Positions 46,360 to 54,924 are shown, counted from the stretch's first letter. The stretch is DNA of 64,000 nucleotides from CAWGET01 sp963821715 (GCA_963821715.1 CAWGET010000010.1:496001-560000); one strand, 5' to 3'. Numbers and translations: made by a program. Notes: a model not told the origin generated them from the letters alone.

Positions 46360-47181
46360 ATGAGTTATCAAAGCATAGACCCGAAATCCATACAAAAGCT
46401 TCCTGACCTCCATAAGAAAATTGAAAACACAAAAAGTGATTATGTTGATATCAAGCTTAAATTCATAAGGCCATTTTATGTTACATACCTTGATCAAATT
46501 TTCCGATTACATCAAAAAGTAAAAGAAATTAAATTATTGCCGTGGAAAAAGGAAATTCACAAATACTTAGAACAATGCGGATTTGAATTTCTTTATGGAA
46601 AATGTCCGGAGACAAAAGAATTCGACCAAAATATAATAATTCCTTTAAGACGATTTGAAAAATCCGATAATGTAGAAAACGATGTTATAAAATGGCTGGA
46701 AGAGCTTGTTTTTGAATTTGTGCCGGAAATAGAAACTAAATTAAAAAAGAAAATACGTGGAAATTTATGGGAAATTGTAGAAAATAGTTTAAAGCATGGA
46801 TTAGGTGAATTTGGGGTAAGTGCATGTGGACAGTTTTATCCCCAAAAGAATTATTTTGAAGTTGCATTCTATGATGCAGGAATCGGAATGGCTAAAACAG
46901 TAAAAAATTATGGTGCTGTTAAAGAAACCGAACCGGATTATGAATGTATAAAATGGGCACTTAAGAAAGGTAACTCAACTACTAATGAACCTGCTTCCGG
47001 GATGGGCTTGTATTATTTAAGAAATTTCATTAATCTTAATAACGGAACAATTCAGATTATATCAGGAAAAGGTTTGTTGGATTGTTCGGAAAACTTTGAT
47101 GAAGGATGTAGTTTAACAAACAGTTTTGACGGTACTATGGTAAACATCCGAATCAATTATAACAATGGAGAGGGGAATTAA
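46360..47181 (+). CDS. GHKL-type ATPase, anti-sigma/histidine-kinase-like
   Basis: 273 residues. The C-terminal half is a HATPase domain: N-box GNLWEIVENSLKHG (Glu137, Asn140 region), G1 box YDAGIGMAKTV near 172, G2 box ASGMGLYYLRNFI near 212, and a terminal TMVNIRINY strand. There is no HisKA helix or phosphoacceptor. The first 125 residues are helical and charged with no named family. In combination with the STAS-like protein encoded next, it recalls RsbW/SpoIIAB-type partner switching. Position directly behind a restriction enzyme and before a PIN nuclease points to defence. Confidence 0.8.
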   Translation: MSYQSIDPKSIQKLPDLHKKIENTKSDYVDIKLKFIRPFYVTYLDQIFRLHQKVKEIKLLPWKKEIHKYLEQCGFEFLYGKCPETKEFDQNIIIPLRRFEKSDNVENDVIKWLEELVFEFVPEIETKLKKKIRGNLWEIVENSLKHGLGEFGVSACGQFYPQKNYFEVAFYDAGIGMAKTVKNYGAVKETEPDYECIKWALKKGNSTTNEPASGMGLYYLRNFINLNNGTIQIISGKGLLDCSENFDEGCSLTNSFDGTMVNIRINYNNGEGN

Positions 47182-47183
47182 AA

Positions 47184-47537
47184 ATGGCTAAGCTCTTAGT
47201 CACAGATTTTTTGTCAACCAACCAATTACTCTCATCAGAAAAAGGCAAACAACTTTCAAAAAAAATTATTGATCTGTTTGAATCAAATAACTTGGTAGAA
47301 GTTGATTTTGAAGGATATCTTTCAATCGGAAGTTCTTTTATTAACAGGGCTTTCGGTGATACCTGTATTGAATTAAAATTATCTCCCAAAAGTTTTAAGG
47401 GAAAGATAAAATTAATGAAATTGATGAAGAATAAGGATGATATAATGCTTTCTGTTTATAATGCAGTTAATAAACTAGAGTTGATGAAATCCGGTAAAAA
47501 TTTAGAAGAATATTATTCATCAACACTTACTTATTAA
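47184..47537 (+). CDS. STAS-like (DUF4325) protein
   Basis: 117 residues. The central VEVDFEGYLSIGSSFINRAFGDTC follows the DUF4325 pattern (beta strand ending DFEG, then SSF before a helix), a STAS-related fold often encoded beside a GHKL ATPase. The pre-strand helix LSSEKGKQLSKKIIDLFE and the later strand-helix IKLMKLMKNKDDIMLSVYNAV also fit. It starts three bases after the ATPase stop and its stop overlaps the nuclease start by one base. Likely a phosphorylatable or binding partner of the ATPase, by analogy with anti-anti-sigma factors. Confidence 0.78.
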   Translation: MAKLLVTDFLSTNQLLSSEKGKQLSKKIIDLFESNNLVEVDFEGYLSIGSSFINRAFGDTCIELKLSPKSFKGKIKLMKLMKNKDDIMLSVYNAVNKLELMKSGKNLEEYYSSTLTY

Positions 47538-48166
47538 TGGCTCTTGTTATTGATGCAAAGGATTTAGTTGATAATAGGAAAAAGCTTCCCACGGAAGCTT
47601 TTTTTGTTGATACAAATATACTGATTAATTATAAGGATCCTTTTGGAAGTCATGCTCAGACAGATTCAATTGAAAAAGAAGCTGAAAACATTCAGAAGAT
47701 ATTACATTCATTAAAATCCTATCCGCAGTTATCTTCATTTTCCACAAGAAGTGTGGCTCTGGAATATTATAAATATATTCAGTTTAATTCTATAAAAGCT
47801 TATAATTTGGTTAAAGAAACTCACTATGGATCAGGAGATTTAAAATTTCTCAGAAAAAAAGATTCAAATTTTGCAGAAGTTTGGGAATTAAGAATGAAAG
47901 AATTTCTGAGGATTTTTAAAAGGAACTTTCCAATATTTGAGGAAAAAATAGAAGGAAGTGATATTCTGTTAGATTTCAGATATGATTTGATGGACTTCGG
48001 CGATCATTTGTTATATAAAACAGTAACGAACTGCAATTCAAATTTACAATGCATTTTTTCAAACGATTCGGATTTATACAGCATTCCCGAGGATGTTTAC
48101 CTTTTAACAACCAATAAGAAGGTAATTCGGCAGGCAAAAAAGGAGAGTAAGATTTTTTACGGGTAA
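47537..48166 (+). CDS. PIN-domain-like nuclease
   Basis: 209 residues. AFFVDTNILINY (Asp25) is the PIN opening; FSTRSVALEYYKYI gives a mid acidic residue, DLMDFGDHLLYK a third, and FSNDSDLYSIP plus VYLLTTNKKVIRQA the fourth acidic and closing strand, the order of VapC/FitB-type RNases but with a long insertion of about 80 residues. Toxin and defence PIN enzymes cut RNA using Mg2+. It overlaps the STAS-like gene (TAATG), making these two and the ATPase a coupled unit. No antitoxin-type DNA-binding gene is adjacent, so the ATPase/STAS pair may be the control. Confidence 0.72.
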   Translation: MALVIDAKDLVDNRKKLPTEAFFVDTNILINYKDPFGSHAQTDSIEKEAENIQKILHSLKSYPQLSSFSTRSVALEYYKYIQFNSIKAYNLVKETHYGSGDLKFLRKKDSNFAEVWELRMKEFLRIFKRNFPIFEEKIEGSDILLDFRYDLMDFGDHLLYKTVTNCNSNLQCIFSNDSDLYSIPEDVYLLTTNKKVIRQAKKESKIFYG

Positions 48167-48627
48167 GGATAAATTATTTTTGTCTAATATATAATTAAAC
48201 CGCTACTAGTAAATTCTTATTAAATTATGGTAAATAAAAACCCCGGTTACAAACCGAGGCTAATTTTTATGCGGCTGCACACCATCTAAAAGTGATGATG
48301 CAAGTCGTCTTAAATAAATATACCCGCTTATTCTACTCACTACCTGACGCCTGACGTCAAGCTTCGAACAAGCCGGGTTAAAAATCATTATCCGCAGATT
48401 CATTGTTAAAGATAATCTTTTGACTTTTTAGAGTCAAAGAATAGTTCCAAACTTAGTTCTTCTTATTGTATAATATTTCTTTTACTAAATCCCAGTAATT
48501 TTATTTATATTAAATCTTCCCCATTTATCCCAGTCTATTAAAAGAGAAGAATAGAGAAATATTTTTCGTAAAAAATAATTTCTGCTCTAATCAGTGATGT
48601 AGGACATTTGTTAATCGGAGGTTTGGT
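48167..48627. other. Gene-free region after the defence block
   Basis: 461 bases without a recognisable gene. It holds the terminator described separately, then a stretch with short inverted words (TGACGCCTGACGTCA near 48352; CTTTTGACTTTTTAGAGTCAAAG near 48417-48439) and, at the end, the CGGAGG site for the methyltransferase-like gene. No tRNA or attachment site could be made out. Confidence 0.5.
48241..48268 (+). terminator. Probable terminator of the restriction-ATPase-STAS-PIN unit
   Basis: CCCCGGTT (48241-48248) pairs with AACCGAGG (48252-48259) with a single mismatch and a three-base loop, followed by CTAATTTTT. A run of As precedes it, so it may work in both directions. It lies 75 bases after the PIN gene. 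Confidence 0.65.
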
Positions 48628-49062
48628 GTGATTAAATATATATCTAAGTTCGCTCTTCTGGTTTTGGTTGTTGCAATAATAATTTTAATAGTTACGGGAA
48701 ATTTTTTCTCTGAATCCCCGGTCGTTATAATTGGGCAGTTGCTTGCAATAGGTTCTAGTATTTGGGCGCGCCGCACCTTTCAAAAAGAACAGTTTAGTAT
48801 TCACGCAGAACCCGCAAAAGGTTCGCTTCTTACAAAAGGACCGTATAAATATGTTCGTCATCCTATGTATACTTCAGCATTATTTCTCGTTTGGATAAGC
48901 ATTGCCGGTAATTTATCTGTTTTTACAGCAGCGATTGGTTTAATTGTTACGGCAGTAGTCGCAACACGTGTAGTTAAAGAAGAAGAGCTGCTTTCTTTAC
49001 AATACGTTAATTATAAGGAATACAAATTAACAACCAAAGCTGTAATTCCGTTTATTTATTGA
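48628..49062 (+). CDS. Isoprenylcysteine carboxyl methyltransferase-like membrane protein
   Basis: 144 residues, four hydrophobic helices, with GPYKYVRHPMYTSALFLVW, the hallmark of the ICMT/phospholipid methyltransferase family, and VKEEELLSLQYVNYKEY, the conserved C-terminal EE...Y element. Members methylate lipid or protein carboxyls using SAM at the membrane; substrates of the bacterial small forms are mostly unknown. GTG start, supported by CGGAGG seven bases upstream. Confidence 0.8.
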   Translation: MIKYISKFALLVLVVAIIILIVTGNFFSESPVVIIGQLLAIGSSIWARRTFQKEQFSIHAEPAKGSLLTKGPYKYVRHPMYTSALFLVWISIAGNLSVFTAAIGLIVTAVVATRVVKEEELLSLQYVNYKEYKLTTKAVIPFIY

Positions 49063-49122
49063 TCAGCGTATTCTTATGAGAAAACTTTATATCTACCTAC
49101 AAATAGTTGGAGATGAAAGAAT

Positions 49123-49710
49123 ATGAAAAGAAGGAGTTTTGTTTACGGCGTAATATTATTATATCCTGTAAATTTAATTGCTAAAAAGAGTAATGTTTTT
49201 AACTGGTTATATGAAAGAGGAATACCAATGCGAATAAAAAATGGATTCAAAGTTGCTTCCGGTGAAGCAAGGTTTGGAAAAAAATATAAGATGAAGGGAG
49301 TTACGTTAAATAATCTTGATATAAAAATAAGCGGAAACGATACAGACGGTAAGCTTGCAGTATTCGAGCAAACAGGACTTACTCCGAATGGAGGTCCGCC
49401 GTTACATATACATTTAAGTCAAGATGAATGGTTTTTTGTAACTGAAGGAGAATATTTATTCCAGGTAGGTGAGGACAGATATACAATGAAAACTGGCGAT
49501 ACTATTTTTCTTCCCCGCAATGTTCCGCACGCATTTATTCAACTAACTGAAAAAGCCAAGACTATTGTATCTTATCTGCCGGCGGGGAAAATGGAAGACT
49601 TTTTTAAGGCTACTGACTCCTGGACAACTGCCCCATCTAAAGAAGAAGTTATTAAAGTTTTTGAAGACCACGGAATGAAGGTTGTAGGACCCATGCTAAA
49701 AATGGATTAA
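49123..49710 (+). CDS. Cupin-domain protein
   Basis: 195 residues. A single cupin: PLHIHLSQDEWFFVTEGEYLFQVG (motif 1, with His-x-His and Glu) and GDTIFLPRNVPHAFIQL (motif 2). The N-terminus MKRRSFVYGVILLYPVNLIA has a twin-arginine and hydrophobic stretch that could be a Tat-type signal, but there is no clear cleavage site and an alternative ATG lies at GIPMRIKNG. Could be a dioxygenase-like or quercetinase-type protein; substrate unknown. Confidence 0.75.
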   Translation: MKRRSFVYGVILLYPVNLIAKKSNVFNWLYERGIPMRIKNGFKVASGEARFGKKYKMKGVTLNNLDIKISGNDTDGKLAVFEQTGLTPNGGPPLHIHLSQDEWFFVTEGEYLFQVGEDRYTMKTGDTIFLPRNVPHAFIQLTEKAKTIVSYLPAGKMEDFFKATDSWTTAPSKEEVIKVFEDHGMKVVGPMLKMD

Positions 49711-49840
49711 CTTCTTTAAATTTTGCATTCCTCAATCTTAATTCATATTTTTTTGATGAGTTTTAGCAGCTATTCGATTTAATAATACAACTCTGGTGTA
49801 GTTTTCTCCCATTCAAATTTTTTCACAATTAGGAGCAGAC

Positions 49841-50659
49841 ATGAACGTATTAGAAACTTTTGATTTCTCAAGGTTCATCCCTTTAGGTTTAAACATTATC
49901 GGCGCTATTATAGTTTTGATTCTAACACTTTACATAGCCGGATGGGTTAAAAAATTCACATACAAAAATCTTTCAAAATCCAAAATTGACGAAACTCTTG
50001 CCAAGTTCTTTTCTAACTTCGCCAAGTACACAATTTTAGTTCTCGGCATTATTGCCGTTCTGGGAGTATTTGGAATTCCTGTTACCAGCTTTGCGGCAAT
50101 TATAGCCGCACTTGGATTTGCAGTTGGTCTGGCATTGCAGGGAACGTTATCAAATTTTTCCGCCGGAATTATGTTGCTCCTTTTTAGACCGTACAAAATC
50201 GGAGATTACATTTCAGCAGCGGGAACTGCCGGCACTGTAAAAGAAATTGAACTGTTTACTACTATTCTGGATACACCGGATAACAGAAGAATTATTGTTC
50301 CTAACGGTTCAATATTTGGTTCAACCATCGAAAATATTACGCACCATCCTACAAGACGTGTGGACGTTAATGTAGGCATAGAATATACTGCGGATCTTAG
50401 TGAATCTAGAAAAGTTTTGGAAAATGTTGTAAATAATATCGACGGTGTTCATAAAGATCCCGCTCCTGTTATATATCTTCTTGAACTTGGAGATTCATCA
50501 ATAAATTGGGTAGTAAGAGCCTGGACGGAAACATCGAATTACTGGGCTTTGCGCGAAAAACTTACGCACGAAATTAAAACAGCTCTCGATAATGCAAAAA
50601 TCGGAATTCCGTTTCCTCAAATGGATATTCACATTGACGGGCAGCTGAATAGAGTTTAG
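49841..50659 (+). CDS. mscS: Small-conductance mechanosensitive channel
   Basis: 272-residue MscS. Three membrane helices; the pore-lining TM3 is the glycine/alanine-rich IAALGFAVGLALQGTLSNFSAGIMLLLFRPYKIGD, followed by the beta domain (VKEIELFTTILDTPDNRRIIVPNG) and the alpha-beta C-terminus. Opens on membrane stretch to release solutes in hypo-osmotic shock, which complements the betaine importer encoded 33 kb upstream. TAGGAGC site upstream. Confidence 0.93.
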   Translation: MNVLETFDFSRFIPLGLNIIGAIIVLILTLYIAGWVKKFTYKNLSKSKIDETLAKFFSNFAKYTILVLGIIAVLGVFGIPVTSFAAIIAALGFAVGLALQGTLSNFSAGIMLLLFRPYKIGDYISAAGTAGTVKEIELFTTILDTPDNRRIIVPNGSIFGSTIENITHHPTRRVDVNVGIEYTADLSESRKVLENVVNNIDGVHKDPAPVIYLLELGDSSINWVVRAWTETSNYWALREKLTHEIKTALDNAKIGIPFPQMDIHIDGQLNRV

Positions 50660-50673
50660 GTGATTGAATTAGA

Positions 50674-50691
50674 GTCGGGGCATGCCTCGAC
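50674..50691. repeat. Short palindrome GTCGGGGCATGCCTCGAC
   Basis: An 18-base near-perfect palindrome 15 bases after mscS. It is similar in size and style to the GTAGAGACG units near tex (an AGAGTC/AGAGAC arm with a GCAT-type centre), so it may be a diverged member of the same dispersed repeat family or a simple hairpin after mscS. Confidence 0.45.
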
Positions 50692-50807
50692 CATAAAATC
50701 ATTGATCTAAATTCAATCTCACTAATTAAATCACGGCAAAAATCTTTTAATAATATTCTTGCATAAATTAAATTTTAAATTTAGCTTTGTAACAAAAAGG
50801 ACTTTGT

Positions 50808-51419
50808 ATGAAAGAAGACCGGGATTACGTTAATGATTTAGCCGATATCCGTTCTATGATGGAGCGTTCATCCAAATTTCTGTCACTCTCCGGCTGGGCG
50901 GGAATTATGGCGGGAATTTACGCTTTGGCTGGTGTGTTTATAGCCTATTACATTTTTAATTTTAATCCTGATCAAATTAATTATAATCCGGCGAATGGCA
51001 ACATTCCGGGAGTAATCTTACTCGCTCTTTTTATTTTGCTTTTAGCTTTAGGCACGGCGGTTTTCTTCTCTTATAAAAATTCTAAGAAAAACGGTGAAAA
51101 TATTTGGAATCCAACATCAAAGCGGCTTTTATTCAGTATTAGTGTTCCGTTAACGGCAGGCGGTATTTTGATTTTAATTTTTCTCGCAAAAAATTTGATC
51201 GGCTTAATTACCCCTCTAACGCTTCTGTTTTATGGACTCGCATTATACAATGCGGGCAAATTCACAATCGATGAAGTAAAATATTTGGGTTTTACACAGA
51301 TACTTTTGGGGTTACTAAGTACTTATTTTATTGAATACAGCTTAATTTTTTGGGCAATCGGGTTCGGAGCCGCCCACATTATTTACGGAATTTATATGCA
51401 CTTCAGGTACGAAAGGTGA
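50808..51419 (+). CDS. Conserved membrane protein paired with a wHTH regulator
   Basis: 203 residues with a soluble N-terminus (DLADIRSMMERSSKFLSLSGWAGIMAGIYAL) and about six hydrophobic helices. The motif RSMMERSSKFLSLSG is recurrent in Bacteroidota membrane proteins encoded just upstream of a winged-helix regulator, as here (four-base overlap). Function unknown; possibly an environment or membrane-state sensor for the regulator. Confidence 0.7.
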   Translation: MKEDRDYVNDLADIRSMMERSSKFLSLSGWAGIMAGIYALAGVFIAYYIFNFNPDQINYNPANGNIPGVILLALFILLLALGTAVFFSYKNSKKNGENIWNPTSKRLLFSISVPLTAGGILILIFLAKNLIGLITPLTLLFYGLALYNAGKFTIDEVKYLGFTQILLGLLSTYFIEYSLIFWAIGFGAAHIIYGIYMHFRYER

Positions 51420-51715
51420 AAGTATCTTTTGGTAAGTTAAATAAAGCATTCGAAAGCCGGGTAAGGCTTGGGATTATGTCAGCATTGGCTGTAAACGATA
51501 AACTCGATTTCAACTCGCTCAAGGAATATCTCGATGTAACCGACGGCAACCTTGCGACTCACATTAAAACATTGGAAAGGGAAGGATTCGTTTCTGTGGA
51601 AAAATCATTCATCGGAAGAAAGCCTAATACTAAATATCTTATTACCAAGGAAGGGAAAAAAGCGTTTGAGGATCATCTAAAAATAATGGAGAAAATTATT
51701 AAGTCGCAAAAATAA
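51416..51715 (+). CDS. Winged-helix transcriptional regulator (MarR/ArsR-like)
   Basis: 99 residues: LNKAFESRVRLGIMSALAVNDKLDFNSLKEYLDVTDGNLATHIKTLEREGFVSVEKSFIGRKPNTKYLITKEGKKAFEDHL is a full winged-helix domain (PF13601 type) with recognition helix DGNLATHIKTLE. The chosen GTG overlaps the upstream stop (GTGA); a longer frame beginning 66 bases earlier is inside the upstream gene. Likely controls its own operon, including the membrane protein gene downstream. Confidence 0.85.
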   Translation: MKVSFGKLNKAFESRVRLGIMSALAVNDKLDFNSLKEYLDVTDGNLATHIKTLEREGFVSVEKSFIGRKPNTKYLITKEGKKAFEDHLKIMEKIIKSQK

Positions 51716-51814
51716 AGAGGTAAAAATTTTTTGTTTTTCTGCTTTGAAATACAAAGTTCTTTGAGAACAAAATTGATAATGAATTTAATACAAATAAAAA
51801 AAGGAGGCACAAAC

Positions 51815-52363
51815 ATGAATACAGAGAATAATTATTTCAAATCAGTTATAGGAGTTGCATTGGCTACTTTTTTGATTTTGCTTATCCCCTTTTTGGCAAT
51901 GCAATTCTCCGGAGAAATTTTATGGAGTCTGACGGATTTCATTGTCGCTGGAATTTTAATCTTTGGAACAGGGCTGGCGTTTATGTTGATATTCAGGAAG
52001 AACGCTAATTTTCTCTATCGGATTGCCGGCGGATTATCGCTCGGCACAGCTTTTCTACTTATATGGGCAAACCTTGCAGTCGGAATTATCGGTTCTGAAG
52101 CTAATCCGGCAAATCAGATGTATTTTGGAGTTATCGCAGTCGGAATAATCGGTGCCGTAATTGCCCGCCTTCGTCCTCGTGGAATGTCAAACGCTATATT
52201 CGCTGCTGCGATAGCTCAAGCACTTGTAGTAATTATTGTACTTAGCAGCGGAATGCACATTTCACCGCCGGTTTCTGCAGTAGAGATTTTACTTATTAAT
52301 GGATTCTTTGTTCTGCTGTGGATTGGTGCCGGATTGTTGTTTCGGAAAGTGGCTCGGAAATAA
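51815..52363 (+). CDS. Hydrophobic membrane protein, unknown function
   Basis: 182 residues, about six hydrophobic helices with a very short cytoplasmic tail RKVARK. The AAGGAGG at 51801-51807 with eight-base spacing fixes this ATG over an in-frame start 84 bases upstream. It lies 99 bases after the wHTH gene and is probably regulated by it. No family recognised. Confidence 0.7.
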   Translation: MNTENNYFKSVIGVALATFLILLIPFLAMQFSGEILWSLTDFIVAGILIFGTGLAFMLIFRKNANFLYRIAGGLSLGTAFLLIWANLAVGIIGSEANPANQMYFGVIAVGIIGAVIARLRPRGMSNAIFAAAIAQALVVIIVLSSGMHISPPVSAVEILLINGFFVLLWIGAGLLFRKVARK

Positions 52364-52390
52364 TTTAGGATTGTATGCATATTTTTATAA

Positions 52391-52419
52391 GGGAAGAAAA
52401 TTTAAAAAAGTTTCTTCCC
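52391..52419 (+). terminator. Hairpin after the regulator operon
   Basis: Nine-base perfect stem GGGAAGAAA/TTTCTTCCC with an 11-base A-rich loop, 27 bases after the last stop. The tail is AT-rich (TAAATATTTAT) but without a clean T run. Confidence 0.5.
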
Positions 52420-52529
52420 TAAATATTTATAAAACTAATGTGACTAATAATTTCGATTATCAACATAACTTTATCGCTAGTCTCAGCTCTGAAAAAATTA
52501 TGAGGAATAAGGATCTTCTTCTTTAAAAC

Positions 52530-52739
52530 TTATGCCGCGCTATTCTTTTTGGTGGAAACATTGAATAATTTATAGAGCGGACAAAATCCCGTAAAACTCG
52601 TAACTAAAAAGATAAGCGCAACAATACCAAGAATTATTGCGGCTAATCCGCTTAGATCTCCTGTGAAATAGAAAACAATTACCAGTAAAGCCAAAATTAT
52701 TCTGATTACTTTGTCGGCCGTTCCCATATTTTTTTTCAT
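52530..52739 (-). CDS. DUF2892 (YgaP-like) membrane protein
   Basis: 69 residues of the DUF2892 family: MGTADKVIRIILALLVIVFYF and FLVTSFTGFCPLYKLFNVST, the latter being the conserved CP(L/V)Y end of the second hairpin. Members are often linked to rhodanese or sulfur metabolism; here it follows a DoxD-DoxA fusion in the same direction. Confidence 0.85.
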   Translation of the reverse strand: MKKNMGTADKVIRIILALLVIVFYFTGDLSGLAAIILGIVALIFLVTSFTGFCPLYKLFNVSTKKNSAA

Positions 52740-52861
52740 TTTATTTCATTCGCCTATATTAATTAAGGTTCATTTTTATATTATATAATTTATAATATTT
52801 TTGGCAGCATTTATATTTAATTCACCATACATTCCAACTTATATTCCTGCCAGATTAGCGC

Positions 52862-53089
52862 CTACTGCAAATCTCTTCTCATCTCGTCGTACTGCTGTTT
52901 AGTAATTTCTCCGCTTGCGTATCTTCTTTTTAAAATATCGAGCGGAGTTTCTCTGTGCGTTAAATTCGATGAGCCGTTAGACTTTTGATTAGAAAATCTT
53001 ACAATAGCCCAAATAATCAGAACAATTAATACTATCCAGAAAAACCATCCGAACCACATCCCGCCCCAGCCCATATCATGCCAAAACAT
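52862..53089 (-). CDS. SHOCT-domain small membrane protein
   Basis: 75 residues: an aromatic/glycine-rich start (MFWHDMGWGGMWFGWFFW), one membrane helix, and a C-terminal SHOCT domain (PLDILKRRYASGEITKQQYDEMRRDL). The strong AGGAGG site and 15-base gap after the DoxD-DoxA gene make them one operon. SHOCT domains act as oligomerisation or membrane-anchoring elements. Confidence 0.88.
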   Translation of the reverse strand: MFWHDMGWGGMWFGWFFWIVLIVLIIWAIVRFSNQKSNGSSNLTHRETPLDILKRRYASGEITKQQYDEMRRDLQ

Positions 53090-53104
53090 GCCACCTCCTG
53101 TTTT

Positions 53105-54160
53105 TTATCCAACTTGAAATTCACTGCTCCATTTTGCGCCGCTCACATCAAATACTTCGAGAGTATATTTCCCGTTTTGAAAAATCATATCTTTTGTATC
53201 CAGATTTATTTTACCTTTGCCGCCGAGCGGAACTTCAATTCCGTAGGCTCCCGGTTTAATTTTATTCGGATAAACATTTTCAATTTGTGATTGATTGATC
53301 AGCTTTAATTCATCAGATCCGAACCGCATGATTTTTTCACCATTTGCATTCTTAATATTCATCTCTATAATGAACGCTCCATAAGTATCGGGACCTTTAT
53401 CACGGAAAAGAGTAAATTCCAGATTATTAAAATTATCCCATTTAATATCTGAAATTACTATGTGCGGCTTCTTCGAATCGTTATGCAGTTTTCCCCAAAC
53501 TCCGCCATGAAAAGCCTGATTTGTGTAAAGTGTTATTCCTATTGCGATAATTGAAAATATTGTCGCCAACCTGCTTAATTTTTCGGGATCATAATTTAAT
53601 GGTAAGGGTCCGGATGTAAACCAGGCAGATATTTTTCTTTGTGATGAATATTTTTTCCGGTAGAATAAATTATCGAAGGACCAGCTTCCGCCGCCGAAAA
53701 AGAAAATTATCATTCCGGATGCAATGCCAAAATTTCCTATCTGCCATTCATCCAAACAAGTTGATCCGAGCCAGCCGGAGCCGAGTAGAATCCCGAATGA
53801 GAGAATCGAAACCATCATACCGGAAATTCGCGACGCGAATCCGAGAATCAAAAATAATCCAACCAATCCTTCAATTATTGTAAAGATAATGAGAAAAACG
53901 AAAAGCAAATCGGCGTGAGTTAATAAATAATCGAGAACCGGTTTTATCCACAATGCCTGCGGTAAAAAAGTATTGAATTTGTGCCCGAGAAAAGCGGGAG
54001 AATCAGGATTCATTTTTGCAATTTCCAAAACAACTCTCCGCCAAAATGCAGAGAGAAAAATCCATCCAACTACTAACCGGAGCGGTGTTATCAAATTTCC
54101 GGTTAAATTCCAAAAGGAAATATTTGAAAAATGTGAGTTTCTGTTTTTTTCAATTTCCAT
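53105..54160 (-). CDS. DoxD-DoxA fusion, thiosulfate:quinone oxidoreductase-like
   Basis: 351 residues. The N-terminal half is a DoxX/DoxD membrane domain with four to five helices (LRLVVGWIFLSAFWRR, IIFTIIEGLVGLFLILGFASR, GSGWLGSTCLDEW); the C-terminal half, after another helix near 200, is a soluble all-beta DoxA-like domain (about 220-350, FTLFRDKGPDTYGAFIIEM). In thermoacidophilic archaea these are two subunits of thiosulfate:quinone oxidoreductase; fused forms are known in Bacteroidota. Electron transfer from a sulfur compound to quinone is the expected role but not proven for this branch. Confidence 0.8.
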   Translation of the reverse strand: MEIEKNRNSHFSNISFWNLTGNLITPLRLVVGWIFLSAFWRRVVLEIAKMNPDSPAFLGHKFNTFLPQALWIKPVLDYLLTHADLLFVFLIIFTIIEGLVGLFLILGFASRISGMMVSILSFGILLGSGWLGSTCLDEWQIGNFGIASGMIIFFFGGGSWSFDNLFYRKKYSSQRKISAWFTSGPLPLNYDPEKLSRLATIFSIIAIGITLYTNQAFHGGVWGKLHNDSKKPHIVISDIKWDNFNNLEFTLFRDKGPDTYGAFIIEMNIKNANGEKIMRFGSDELKLINQSQIENVYPNKIKPGAYGIEVPLGGKGKINLDTKDMIFQNGKYTLEVFDVSGAKWSSEFQVG

Positions 54161-54317
54161 GATCCAAAAAGACCTATTAAATTTTCATATATATTACGTT
54201 GCCACGTTCAATCGTCCGCCATAAGCGTGATGATCAATCTTATTTGACAGCCGCAACTTTGCCGCCTTCAAGAGCGTTCAACACCTTTTAACTTCTTTTA
54301 GTATAACCTTTAAGTGT

Positions 54318-54923
54318 TTACCCGTGCGCCAGCATTCCGCCATAAGTTGCTGTTATTAAAATGATGATCGTTAAAATAAGTCCGACGATCCAAGCGTATC
54401 TTTTAAGCGATTTGACGTAAAGAAAAACAGCCCAAGTCAATATAAGCAGCAGGCTTACTAACCCAAATGTTTCATGGACTTCTATAATCCATTCTTTCGA
54501 AGTTCCTTCAAATGCTTCTTCCTGCGCGGTTCCGCTGAAGTATGCGATTATTGCCGCTAATCCGGCAAGTATTACAAGCCAGAATATTCCGGTTTGATAT
54601 TTATTCTCACGAAATCCGACAAGAGTAAGAATAAACGCGGCAATGGCAAAACCTATCGGGAAATGAATTATCTTATTATGAATATGTTCGGTAAAAATTT
54701 CACTCCAAGTCGGATCGTAACTTCCCGAAGGATCGTCCGTTTCTTCGGAATTCGCGGAAGAAGAAACGGCGCTGTTATCTGCGCTTATTAAAGTTGTATC
54801 TCCGCCGGCTACAACAAAAGTATCTTTTTGAACCGCACTGTCTTCGCCCTCGTGCGCCGCGAGAGTCGAGAATATCACAAATAAAGCTATGAATAATAAA
54901 CCCGCAATAACATTAGTCTTCAT
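54318..54923 (-). CDS. DUF2231-like membrane protein
   Basis: 201 residues from the ATG chosen here, which follows an AAGAGG site; a TTG seven codons upstream is less likely. A signal-like first helix, a Ser/Asp-rich periplasmic segment, then HNKIIHFPIGFAIAAFILTLVGF with the conserved His and Pro of DUF2231, and three further helices ending TYGGMLAHG. Several His residues (HIHNKIIH, VHETF, AHG) could bind haem or metal. The upstream lipoprotein stop is one base away. Confidence 0.75.
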   Translation of the reverse strand: MKTNVIAGLLFIALFVIFSTLAAHEGEDSAVQKDTFVVAGGDTTLISADNSAVSSSANSEETDDPSGSYDPTWSEIFTEHIHNKIIHFPIGFAIAAFILTLVGFRENKYQTGIFWLVILAGLAAIIAYFSGTAQEEAFEGTSKEWIIEVHETFGLVSLLLILTWAVFLYVKSLKRYAWIVGLILTIIILITATYGGMLAHG

Positions 54924-54924
54924 T

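Noticed and set aside
48241..48420. tRNA or attachment site at the end of the defence block
   Set aside because: No cloverleaf and no direct repeat with the other end could be found by eye; the GGTT-containing hairpin is a terminator.
54161..54317. Protein-like peptides (VLNALEGGKVAAVK and HHAYGGRLNVAT) on the minus strand between the DUF2231-like and DoxD-DoxA genes
   Set aside because: They are in different frames, interrupted by stops, and too short to assign; perhaps a gene relic.
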